This document shows positions 15,291 through 23,397 of a DNA stretch of 31,952 nt, piece by piece (positions within the stretch are counted from its first letter, which is position 1; every line of letters starts with the position of its first letter). Both the position numbers and the translations under genes were made by a program. The stretch is from CAJWLW01 sp963580095 (GTDB taxonomy: Bacteria; Verrucomicrobiota; Lentisphaeria; JABSQK01; CAJWLW01). The DNA lies in contig CAUZJQ010000012.1 in NCBI GenBank assembly GCA_963580095.1, forward strand, positions 1 through 31,952, written 5' to 3'. Under the pieces are notes generated by a model. It ran no database searches. It was not told the DNA's origin and saw only the letters and a program-made list of their open reading frames with translations.

Positions 15291-18200
15291 TCACTCGATT
15301 CCTTCGACAATGTAGGCGAAGTGTCCGGGCTGACTCCAGTTCCCGTTGCCGTCTACGGCGCGGGCATGCACGTACCACAGGCCGGTCTCGGGGAAGGCAA
15401 TGTCGACGGTTGCATTCGCCGCGGCATTGATTCGCGGTGGCGGTGACGTGTTTGAATCACGGTCCATTGACCAGGCGTAACCCGACACCCCGGCAGCGTC
15501 GTCCGCGGCAAAGCGGAACTGTGCCTTTGGCGGGCCAGGCGCCTGGAGCTGCACGTCATCGAAATAGTATGCCGTCTCTATTGGCGGCCAATTCTCTCCG
15601 GCATCTGCAAATTTGAGGTGCTTGATAGCCCAGTTGCTGACTGGCGAGCTGTTGCCATTGCCGTTCTTGGCTGTCCCGGTTCCAGGTTTCACGCAGTTCA
15701 TGATGTATGGCCGGAAGTCAATGGCGGCAGCGTGCCATTCGTTGTCCAAGACGAAATCCTCAAGTGTGCCTGCTATGACGTTTTTGTCGGGGTAGACGAA
15801 TGCGTCTGTCAGCTTGATTACCATATTCTCACGGATGCGATTCGGGTTGAGGACATGGGCGAGCAGGTCGAGTTTGGCCTGCGGCGGAAACCGATAGCGA
15901 AATGTCAGGCAGGGATGTTTCGTGATATCGACAACGTCTTTGAAAATCGTTATACTCGCCGGATGTCCTTCCTTCTTCGCTGTTGATCGTGAGACGTAGG
16001 TGCCGAGCGTTTCGTCATATACCTGTCTGCCATCCATGGCCGGCTGGCCGGGCTCGAACGTATAGCGGCAGGCCAGGTCGGCATCCACCCACTCCACCGT
16101 GGGGGCCAACGGCGGTTTGCGGTCGAGCTGTCGATCAAAGGTAAACGACCACTCCCTTGGCCGGCCGTGATTGCCCACCAGGTCGTTCACTGCCGAGAGC
16201 CTGACGGCAAGCGCATGACTCGTGGGACGCTCAGTCGGCCAATGCCCCGTGGCGAACCAATCCACGGTACAGGTGCCGGTGGCAAGATCGAGGTCCACAC
16301 CGGTGTCGCCCGGGTGGCAGGTGCGGCCGTTGACTGTGAATTCGATGGTTTCCGGATCGAAGCCACTGTGGTTGTCGGAAATCTGCACAGTGAAACGGGT
16401 TTCACCGGTTCTGCTGTCCGGTGGCGGCGAGATCTTGCCGATCTTGGGCGGGGTGTTGTCGATGAGGAACGGGTAGCTCGACGTCGGCCCCCAGTTGCCG
16501 GCATTGTCAATAGCGCGAATGTGAAAGTACCGCCGGCCTTCCCGGAGATTGGTGAAGCGGCTGGACCCGGCACTGGTCGCCGGGGTTTTATCGGCGTCGG
16601 CATCTGCGTCCGAGCTCCAATGCCAGCTGTAGCCGCCGATGCCGCTGAGGTCGTCGGCCGCCCAGTTCAGTTCGAAACCGTCACCGGTGCTGCTCGAGCT
16701 CGGGATCAGTGAGAAATTATCGATCCAGACCGGGGCGCCGGCGGAGTTGCTCTTCCATCCGAAATCCTGGAAGCGGAGGGCGTCGACGGTGAAGTGGTTC
16801 TTGTGGTACTCATGCTCGTACAGCAGGCGAGCGAAGTCGACTTCGTAATGGCGCCACTTGCCATCGGGTTCTGGTGTTGCGAGGCGTGTCAGGACAGCGG
16901 CGTCGTTGAGCCAGTCGGAATCGGTCAAGCCGATGCGGTATGTTGTGCCGCCGGCGCGCAGGAGCAGGTCGGTGCGTACCGGCTCGGTCATTCTCATGTC
17001 GAACGACACGACAGGGAACCGGCCGGCGGCAAATGGTTTGATCTCGTGGCGGGCGCCGGAGGCCCTACCAAGCGCCGGGGTGACCAGCTTCAGACTGTAG
17101 CCGCCGGCTGCCGCCTGCGTCGGATCGCGGAAGAGCTGCGCGCCGCCATTGCCGAAAGACGACCAATTGTCCAGCCCGTATTCGAACGTGTCCCGCACCG
17201 GCACTTCTGCGATCCGCACCGGCGAGGGCGGGGTTTGGTCGAGCTTGGGATCGAACGAGAGCCGCCATCGACAGAGCTGCTTCAACTCCGGAGCTGTCAG
17301 GGCCAGCTCGGCGACGACGCCGTCGCCGGCGGTATAGGACGTGCCTCGCAGGGCGGCGGCCGGGTCGAACGACAGAATGCCGGTGCCGGGGTCCCATTGC
17401 AGTTCCGGTGAGCCTGGTTTCCAGGTGCGTTCGCCGACTTTGACTTGCAGGGCCCACAGCGGCACGCCGAGGCTGCGGTTGAAATGGACACGCAATGGGG
17501 TGCCGCCCCAGGCGGCGTTTTCATCGGGCTCGATTTGCGTCACCTGCAGGTCGTCGCAAGCCGCGAATCGAAGATCATGCGGCGCGCCCGTTGCATCGTC
17601 GATGACCGTCAGTGCATACTTTCCGGCTTCGGGCAACTCGTACTGTACGCTGCCTTCGAACGGCTGGTCTCGGCAGACCTCGCCGCCGTCTTCGCGACTG
17701 ATCGAGAAGCGGCCCTTGACCGTACGCTTACTGTCGTCGACTTTCGGCAGGACCTCGATTCGGCGGTCGCCAGACGACCAGATTTCGAAGTTGTCGATGT
17801 CGAACACGGCTCCGGCGGGATTGCCACCGTAACCCGCCCGCAGGTAATACCCGCCGCGGACTCCGAAATAGAGCGACTCCAGTTTGAGCGACGAGTCGTT
17901 GGGGCGTTCAGCTGCGAGGATGTCACCGAGCGGGAACGAAACGGTGTGCCATTGCCCGTCGGCCGGGGCCTGGAGATGGCCGAGCGTTTTCAGGCGTTGC
18001 TGTTCGTCTACCGGTCCCGTCATCCGGAGGACGTAGTGCCGGCCGTCGATACGTGCGTGCAGGTCGATTTTTACCGACGTCTCCATACGAATTGCGAACG
18101 AGAGCTCGGCGGTGCGTCGGATATCCAGTGGTGTAATCGGCACGTGCAGGTCAAAGGCGCCGCCGGAGATCGGGTTGGTCGCGCGCAGGGAGCCGCCCTC

Positions 18201-20957
18201 GACACCGTCGGCACTGTAGGAAATGCGCGTGTCGTTTTCACTGCCGGTGCGTTGCCACGGGTGTATTGAGCCGGGCTGATCAAATGAAAATCGGCAACCC
18301 GGGTGGGTTGGCGAAGAGAGGGACAACCCGGGACGTTCGGCGATGGCCCGGGCGGGTGGGGGCTTCACTTCCGCTTCGGTCTCGGGCCGGAATCTGTGGC
18401 GCTGGCTATACGAAATTTTCGTGCGCGCAATGACGATGCCGTTGTCGACGGTCCACAGCCCCAAGCGCCGCACGTCCAGTGGCTGCCGGTCGTTCCACTC
18501 GAGGATCAGCTGGTTGTCGGCGTATAGCTCCAGCTGCGATCCGCGCCGTCGAATCTTGACATATACCCAGCGTCGATGGAGGTCGAGCATTGAGGGTTGT
18601 CTCAATTTAGTTGACGGCCAGATCACCGCATCCGAAACGGCGACGATTTCGCCGTTTCGGAGAATACAGGTTCGTGACGTGTCCCATCCGGAGATAACGA
18701 ATGTGTACCCGTCGAACACGTCGCGGTCGCCGGTACCCAGGACCGCATTGATGTCGCCCGGCCGGGTGTATCCGACCATCCCCCCGCCGTAATACCGCAT
18801 GCCGGCGTAGAACTCCAGTGTGAGGTCGCCGGTAAAGCTGTCGCGGTGCCAGAGCGCGGCGAGTGCGTCGCTTTCACCGACCATGTATGACCAGCGCGAA
18901 TCGCAATCAAACTTGTTGCTGGTCTCCCATCTCCCGAGCTTGTGCCAGTCGGTCGGGACACGATCGAACTGATAGTCCAGGACATTTCCCCGTTGTAAGT
19001 TGACCTGCTGAAGCATCGCCTCATCCGGCAATTGCAGGCCGAGCCGCGAACCGCCGGCCTGGTAGGCGGTCAGTTGTGTTGCCAACCAGTCCTCGTTACC
19101 GCTGCGGATCCAGACATGATTGCCGTCGCGGTGAAAGGAGATGGTTTCACCATCCTGCGGGATTGCGACGTCGTTGGCAGCCAGTTCTTTCCCGAGATAG
19201 GCCAGCCGAACAGACAGCTTGTCGACCAGCGGCTTGAACGATGCGCTCAAGCCACCCAGCCAGACACGCGCGCCGCCAGCGTCGCGACAGGCCGCGGCCG
19301 GCAGGCGCAAGGCAATCTGGCCGTAGCAGTCGCTCTTGTGCCACAAGAGTGCCGGCGCAGTCTGGTTTGCGGAGTGGCGAACCCACTGTCCTGTCGGTGT
19401 CGCCCACTGGTGCATGTAGGAGTCGGCAGCGAAGACGGCATTCTTGATCGGGCGCTCGAATTTGCGTTCATCCGGACCGTCGATCACGAGGCCGGAAAAT
19501 TTTACACTGCCGTTTTCGGAACTGCCCACCTCGATGCCACCGGCCGGGATGCTGAGCCCCGGCTGCCGCAGCAGCAGGCCCGCTTGCAGATCGCGAACGA
19601 TGACGCCGTCGTACTCGTTCTCAATGATCAATCGAATCGGGGTGTATCGTTGATAACCACCGTCAGCCGAAACGACTGTCCCGGTAGCCGCCCCGACACT
19701 GGTCAATATCCGTCTGGCTCCCGGCGCCCCGGGTGGCCATCGAAAGGTCAACCTGCCGCCGTGCTCGGAGCCGAAGTTGAGAACGATGTCATCGCAGCCG
19801 TCGGCGGTAACGGTCAGCGCGACGCGTGCGGGTGCCGGACCGGCAATTGTAAACCGGGAACCGCCTGATTGTTCCAGCAGCGGTCGCAGCGGTGCCGGCC
19901 GGACATCGATATCGTCGAAGTCGACTGCCCCGTCGGCGGCGTACATGCCGAAGCGCCCGCCGGTACAGCTTCTGTCGACGGCATCCAGGATCGGTGTTCC
20001 CTGGAGTGTTGCGATGATGCGCGCACCGTGCTGCTCGACGCCGATCCGGTACCACTGCTGGCGTTGTCCCTGGCAGTATGTCTCTGCCAAAACGGTTCGG
20101 CCGTCGGGCCGAACGCGTTCGATCGCGAACCGGCAGGGCGCCATCCAGGACGCATTCGACTCCCAGAGCAGCACGAAGTAGTCATTGGCGGCGCGTGCGC
20201 CGAACACGAGCCCGCCGCGACCGCCTTGCGACCGCACGGAACCGGACACTGCGAGATCATCCCAGAACTCATGCCCCGCCATCACCATCGCCTCGGGTGC
20301 GCCGGTACCTCGAAACACAAACGGGTTGGCGCTGCGCGTGGAGTGGTTCGGGTCGACAGCGTTGATGTTCGTTTTGTCGATCGCCGACTGGATGCGCCAG
20401 TTGCCCGCGACGGTATCCCAGATGCTGGTCGGCGAATCCGGCAGACGCATGAAATCGTCCTCGAACCTCATGTCCTTACCGGACACCGCCTGGAGCCAGG
20501 GATCGTCTGCAACAGCGCCCGCGACGCCGGACCAGCTTGCATAGCCGCCGTTCCCGGCATCGTCGTTCGAGATACGGAACAGCAGCCCATCGTTCATGTA
20601 CCCGGAGAGAAATCGCTGGCGCCGTTTGATGGCCAGGGAACGTATTGCATCGTGAGGATGGGGCAGTTCGCCATTGGTGACCGAATCCACTCCTGTTCCG
20701 TTCAGCTGTTTCAGATTCCAGGTGCCGCCGGTGATTTCAAGTACCGTGCCGCGGTCGTCCCGCAGCCCCCATGCGAAAGCGCAAGGCGTCGCTGCAGACT
20801 CCTTGACCGTCCATGTAAGATCGTACGCCGGGCGCCGGGTATTGCCGTCGTCGCGAAATGATCGGCCGCCGATGGTGATCGCCGAGGCGGTCAGGGGGGC
20901 GCCGGCAATCAGTGCCGGCAGGAGGTGGCAGGCGATGCATTTTGGTGTAATTCGCAT
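15291..20957 (-). CDS. Giant secreted multi-module protein (1888 aa) with repeated carbohydrate-binding-like beta-sandwich domains
   Basis: Starts MRITPKCIACHLLPALIAG and on to TASA, a signal peptide with likely cleavage after residue 26. No catalytic domain was recognised. Approximate modules: LamG/DUF1080-like jelly rolls at 160-355 (ending GAVDFDDIDVRP) and 660-855 (ending DNGIVIARTKISY). Three related CBM-like sandwiches lie at 895-1060 (ending FDIDNFEIW), 1250-1415 (ending WIDNFSLIP) and 1625-1805 (ending YYFDDVQLQ), each with a late WHTVSFPLGDI-type strand. Two Ig/Y_Y_Y-like domains sit at 1428-1500 (LNWAADDLSGIGGYSW) and 1810-1888 (FRFAADDAAGVSGYAW). Both Ig-like copies end with HIRAIDNAGNW or HARAVDGNGNW. 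No membrane anchor, dockerin or sorting signal is seen at the C-terminus (YIVEGIE). Likely an extracellular glycan- or surface-binding protein. Single gene with its own terminator. Confidence 0.88.
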   Translation of the reverse strand: MRITPKCIACHLLPALIAGAPLTASAITIGGRSFRDDGNTRRPAYDLTWTVKESAATPCAFAWGLRDDRGTVLEITGGTWNLKQLNGTGVDSVTNGELPHPHDAIRSLAIKRRQRFLSGYMNDGLLFRISNDDAGNGGYASWSGVAGAVADDPWLQAVSGKDMRFEDDFMRLPDSPTSIWDTVAGNWRIQSAIDKTNINAVDPNHSTRSANPFVFRGTGAPEAMVMAGHEFWDDLAVSGSVRSQGGRGGLVFGARAANDYFVLLWESNASWMAPCRFAIERVRPDGRTVLAETYCQGQRQQWYRIGVEQHGARIIATLQGTPILDAVDRSCTGGRFGMYAADGAVDFDDIDVRPAPLRPLLEQSGGSRFTIAGPAPARVALTVTADGCDDIVLNFGSEHGGRLTFRWPPGAPGARRILTSVGAATGTVVSADGGYQRYTPIRLIIENEYDGVIVRDLQAGLLLRQPGLSIPAGGIEVGSSENGSVKFSGLVIDGPDERKFERPIKNAVFAADSYMHQWATPTGQWVRHSANQTAPALLWHKSDCYGQIALRLPAAACRDAGGARVWLGGLSASFKPLVDKLSVRLAYLGKELAANDVAIPQDGETISFHRDGNHVWIRSGNEDWLATQLTAYQAGGSRLGLQLPDEAMLQQVNLQRGNVLDYQFDRVPTDWHKLGRWETSNKFDCDSRWSYMVGESDALAALWHRDSFTGDLTLEFYAGMRYYGGGMVGYTRPGDINAVLGTGDRDVFDGYTFVISGWDTSRTCILRNGEIVAVSDAVIWPSTKLRQPSMLDLHRRWVYVKIRRRGSQLELYADNQLILEWNDRQPLDVRRLGLWTVDNGIVIARTKISYSQRHRFRPETEAEVKPPPARAIAERPGLSLSSPTHPGCRFSFDQPGSIHPWQRTGSENDTRISYSADGVEGGSLRATNPISGGAFDLHVPITPLDIRRTAELSFAIRMETSVKIDLHARIDGRHYVLRMTGPVDEQQRLKTLGHLQAPADGQWHTVSFPLGDILAAERPNDSSLKLESLYFGVRGGYYLRAGYGGNPAGAVFDIDNFEIWSSGDRRIEVLPKVDDSKRTVKGRFSISREDGGEVCRDQPFEGSVQYELPEAGKYALTVIDDATGAPHDLRFAACDDLQVTQIEPDENAAWGGTPLRVHFNRSLGVPLWALQVKVGERTWKPGSPELQWDPGTGILSFDPAAALRGTSYTAGDGVVAELALTAPELKQLCRWRLSFDPKLDQTPPSPVRIAEVPVRDTFEYGLDNWSSFGNGGAQLFRDPTQAAAGGYSLKLVTPALGRASGARHEIKPFAAGRFPVVSFDMRMTEPVRTDLLLRAGGTTYRIGLTDSDWLNDAAVLTRLATPEPDGKWRHYEVDFARLLYEHEYHKNHFTVDALRFQDFGWKSNSAGAPVWIDNFSLIPSSSSTGDGFELNWAADDLSGIGGYSWHWSSDADADADKTPATSAGSSRFTNLREGRRYFHIRAIDNAGNWGPTSSYPFLIDNTPPKIGKISPPPDSRTGETRFTVQISDNHSGFDPETIEFTVNGRTCHPGDTGVDLDLATGTCTVDWFATGHWPTERPTSHALAVRLSAVNDLVGNHGRPREWSFTFDRQLDRKPPLAPTVEWVDADLACRYTFEPGQPAMDGRQVYDETLGTYVSRSTAKKEGHPASITIFKDVVDITKHPCLTFRYRFPPQAKLDLLAHVLNPNRIRENMVIKLTDAFVYPDKNVIAGTLEDFVLDNEWHAAAIDFRPYIMNCVKPGTGTAKNGNGNSSPVSNWAIKHLKFADAGENWPPIETAYYFDDVQLQAPGPPKAQFRFAADDAAGVSGYAWSMDRDSNTSPPPRINAAANATVDIAFPETGLWYVHARAVDGNGNWSQPGHFAYIVEGIE

Positions 20958-21307
20958 GTTTGTATTCGGTTAGGTTATTCCACAAAAGGTGATTGCGGAT
21001 CGGTCGTGGTCAAGCAATGGAATCGGACCCTGTCCGAATTGGTTTCCGGGTCAACCGTGAGGCGTTGAACATCGGCAATATGCCGGTGCACCCGAGGCAC
21101 GCCCGTACCGCTTGTCACGATGAAGTACGGCGTTGGGAAAAGTCTGCCTGCGGAGGTTGGCGACGGGGATTTCCTGGCCGGCATCGACTCCCTGGCGCGC
21201 GCTGCGAAACACTATGTCGCGACCTGTCTGCCGGGCCCCGGGCGATTTGTTTGCGTACTCGCCGCAGGGCGACAATGCGGACAGGAATTGGCAGGTTTCT
21301 TGGACAA
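20958..21307. other. 350-bp stretch without a confident gene
   Basis: This lies between the start of the giant gene and the stop of the Gfo/Idh/MocA gene. It should contain the giant gene's promoter, but no convincing -35/-10 pair was found. Frames are open on both strands. On the plus strand one begins at 21120 (MKYGVGKSLPAEVGDGDF) with balanced composition, but it runs on antisense through the next gene. On the minus strand, 20975-21184 encodes a 69-residue frame. Neither has a recognisable domain or ribosome-binding site. Confidence 0.4.
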
Positions 21308-22387
21308 TTACGATGCCTGCTCATCGGCGTGCTCCTGGCATCTCAGACAGAGTTCGGCGGCCTTGAAGGTGTGCGTCTGTGTCATGGCGTTCTCTGTGCG
21401 ATTGAGACAGTCCAGAATGAGTTGGCCGAAGTATGGATACCCGACCAGTCCTGCAAGCTTCATTTCCTGTTCACCCTCATCGGTGACGAGGAACAGCCGG
21501 TCGCCGCCACCTTCGCGCGCGACGTCGATGTATTTCCGTAACTCGATGAATCCTTTCGTGCCGAGAATCAGCGTTCGGCCGTCACCCCACGTGCGCAGAC
21601 CGTCGGGAGTAAACCAGTCGACCCGATAAAAGAACGATGTGCTGTTGTTTCCGACCAGGTTCGCCTCGCCGAAATCCTCAAACTCCGGATGCTCGGGGTT
21701 CGCGAAATTTCCGACGCGTGCGCTGGCGACGGTGGCATCCTCAGCACCGGTGTAGAACAGGAACTGTTCACACTGGTGACTGCCGATGTCACACAGGATA
21801 CCACCTGTTTTCGACTTGTCGTAGAACCAGCCCGGTCGCGCGTCGGCGCCATGTCGATGCGGGCCGAAACCGCTCACCTGGATCACATCGCCAATCACCC
21901 CGTCGCCGATGAGGTCGCCTGCGAACACGGCACATTCCACGTGCAAACGCTCGCTGTAATACACCGCGTATTTGCGTTGCGTCTCCGCAACGGCCTGGCG
22001 CGCGTCTTCGAGTTGGCCCAGTGTCGTGAACGGGGCCTTGTCGCAAAAATAATCCTTGCCTGACCGCATGACGCGAATGCCCAAGGGACCGCGGTCACAA
22101 GGGATCGCCGCTGATGCTACCAGCGCGATGTCGGTGTCATCAAGAATCTGTTCGAGGCTGTCCGCGATCCGGACGCCCGGGTAATCCCGACAGAAACCAT
22201 CGACCTTCGCCGGGTCCGGATCCCAGACGTACTTGAGCTTTGCACCCGCCTCCAGCAACCCGTTGCACATGCCGCTGATGTGTCCGTGGTCCAGTCCTGC
22301 TGCAGCGAACTGAAAATCCCCGGGCTCCACCACCGGATTGGGCTTGCCTGTCGGGGCGTAGTTCATGCCGTCATTGGCTTTACTCAT
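21308..22387 (-). CDS. Gfo/Idh/MocA family oxidoreductase
   Basis: A 359-residue dehydrogenase of the Gfo/Idh/MocA family. The Rossmann part begins late (FQFAAAGLDHGHISGMCNGLL, residues 26-46) and lacks the classical GxGxxG. The usual CEKP is replaced by CDKAPFTTL, which keeps the lysine. GGILCDIGSHQCEQFLFY corresponds to the catalytic Asp/His region. Such G-L-D-H-G-H N-termini occur in a large uncharacterised branch found in Planctomycetes/Lentisphaera-type genomes. The start codon at 22387 sits within a GAGACAT repeat (22386-22399), and no Shine-Dalgarno sequence is clear; M8 (MNYAPTGK) is an alternative start. It follows the HAD phosphatase by 32 nt, in a probable PhyH-HAD-oxidoreductase transcript. 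Substrate unknown. Confidence 0.88.
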   Translation of the reverse strand: MSKANDGMNYAPTGKPNPVVEPGDFQFAAAGLDHGHISGMCNGLLEAGAKLKYVWDPDPAKVDGFCRDYPGVRIADSLEQILDDTDIALVASAAIPCDRGPLGIRVMRSGKDYFCDKAPFTTLGQLEDARQAVAETQRKYAVYYSERLHVECAVFAGDLIGDGVIGDVIQVSGFGPHRHGADARPGWFYDKSKTGGILCDIGSHQCEQFLFYTGAEDATVASARVGNFANPEHPEFEDFGEANLVGNNSTSFFYRVDWFTPDGLRTWGDGRTLILGTKGFIELRKYIDVAREGGGDRLFLVTDEGEQEMKLAGLVGYPYFGQLILDCLNRTENAMTQTHTFKAAELCLRCQEHADEQAS

Positions 22388-22399
22388 GTCTCATGTCTC
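22386..22399 (-). repeat. Two GAGACAT heptamers overlapping a start codon
   Basis: On the minus strand GAGACAT-GAGACAT is followed by GAGTAAA, so the ATG of the Gfo/Idh/MocA gene spans the end of the second unit. The first unit gives another ATG 7 nt upstream, which reads Met-Arg-His-Glu-stop. That stop overlaps the real start region, so the repeat could influence translation initiation. Confidence 0.7.
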
Positions 22400-22419
22400 G
22401 TATTCGAATTGGCAGGCGG

Positions 22420-23244
22420 TCATCCGACGAATCGATGCACTGCTTCAGCTACGGCAGCCTCGTTATTATTGCGCTCGGTAATGTAATCGGCGGCTTGCCG
22501 GGTTGCCACGCTGCCATTGGCTACCGCGACCCCGATCCCGGCAGCGGCAATCATCGCGGTGTCGTTGTCGGCATCGCCGATCGCCAGGATTTCGTCGGTG
22601 GAGATGCCGCAGTATTGGGCAAGGGTCGGCAGCGCCGCGCCCTTGTTGACGCCGGGTGCCATGACTTCGAGATACATCGGTTCGGTTTTGAAGATTGCGG
22701 CGCGCGCGCCCAGTTCATCGACGAAGCGGTCGTAGAGTTGATCACGGATATCCGGCGCGGTCAACAGGATCACTTTGCTGGGGGCGCAGCCATCGAATTG
22801 AGCCAGATCGGTGATGTAATATTCGGCGCCGGTGTGGCGGCTGTACAACGTCCTGAAGGGTTCGCGATCGCCACCATGGTCGGCATACAGCCGGTCATTG
22901 TAGAAAAAATTAAGCAGGTACCCCTGGCTTTGTGAAAACTCGACAAAGTGCCGGGCCACATCGGCGGGCAGCGGGTTGTCATAGATGACCGGGCGCCCCT
23001 CGGCGCGGGTCCCGACGACGCGGCCGCCGTTGTAGCTGATCAGGGCGCAGTCCATGCCCAGTTTATCCTGAATCGGTTCGATCAGCGGCGGCATGCGGCC
23101 GGAGGCGATGGCGACAGCGACGCCATTCGACTGCGCCTGGCGCAAGGCGTCGATGTTCTCAGGCGGAATCTGCTTCTGATCGTTGAGCAGCGTACCGTCT
23201 ATGTCGACGGCGATCAGGCGAGGTTTCTTCGTTTCGTGTGTCAT
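22420..23244 (-). CDS. Cof-type HAD-IIB family sugar phosphatase
   Basis: A 274-residue haloacid-dehalogenase phosphatase of the Cof/YidA type. Motif I is IAVDIDGTLLND with nucleophile D14 and acid/base D16. Motif II is VAIASGRM (S about residue 48). Motif III Lys lies in GVNKGAAL, and motif IV is AIGDADNDTAMI (223-228). The middle part is the large type IIB cap. Family role: dephosphorylation of sugar phosphates or flavin/PLP-type phosphates in the cytoplasm. The frame starts close to motif I, so ATG 23244 is firm although its upstream GGAG is unusually near the codon. It follows the PhyH gene after 153 bp, in which a direct repeat is found, and precedes the Gfo/Idh/MocA gene by 32 nt. Confidence 0.93.
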   Translation of the reverse strand: MTHETKKPRLIAVDIDGTLLNDQKQIPPENIDALRQAQSNGVAVAIASGRMPPLIEPIQDKLGMDCALISYNGGRVVGTRAEGRPVIYDNPLPADVARHFVEFSQSQGYLLNFFYNDRLYADHGGDREPFRTLYSRHTGAEYYITDLAQFDGCAPSKVILLTAPDIRDQLYDRFVDELGARAAIFKTEPMYLEVMAPGVNKGAALPTLAQYCGISTDEILAIGDADNDTAMIAAAGIGVAVANGSVATRQAADYITERNNNEAAVAEAVHRFVG

Positions 23245-23305
23245 GCTCCAATATACGCCGGATCGGCGGGGCTGCGCTGGATGCCGGATACTGGACCGTC
23301 GTTGT

Positions 23306-23332
23306 ATAGGTGCAGGCTGTTATAATAGGTGC
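23306..23332. promoter_or_regulatory. Direct repeat ATAGGTGC upstream of the HAD gene
   Basis: ATAGGTGC occurs at 23306-23313 and again at 23325-23332, 19 bp apart. The 153-bp gap holding them lies before the HAD phosphatase gene and after the PhyH gene. TATAAT (plus strand) and TATAAC (minus strand) boxes lie between or over the copies. A tandem operator is possible; there is no proof. Confidence 0.3.
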
Positions 23333-23397
23333 GATACCCGACAAGAGATTTCGACGTTTGACATTTGATGATCGGGAGATGCCGGACGAGGTCTTTT

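Noticed and set aside
17445..18269. 274-residue plus-strand frame within the giant gene
   Set aside because: It is antisense to conserved sandwich modules and has no recognisable motif or ribosome-binding site.
19869..20861. 330-residue plus-strand frame within the giant gene
   Set aside because: It is antisense to the signal-peptide and LamG-like region; the composition is that of a shadow frame.
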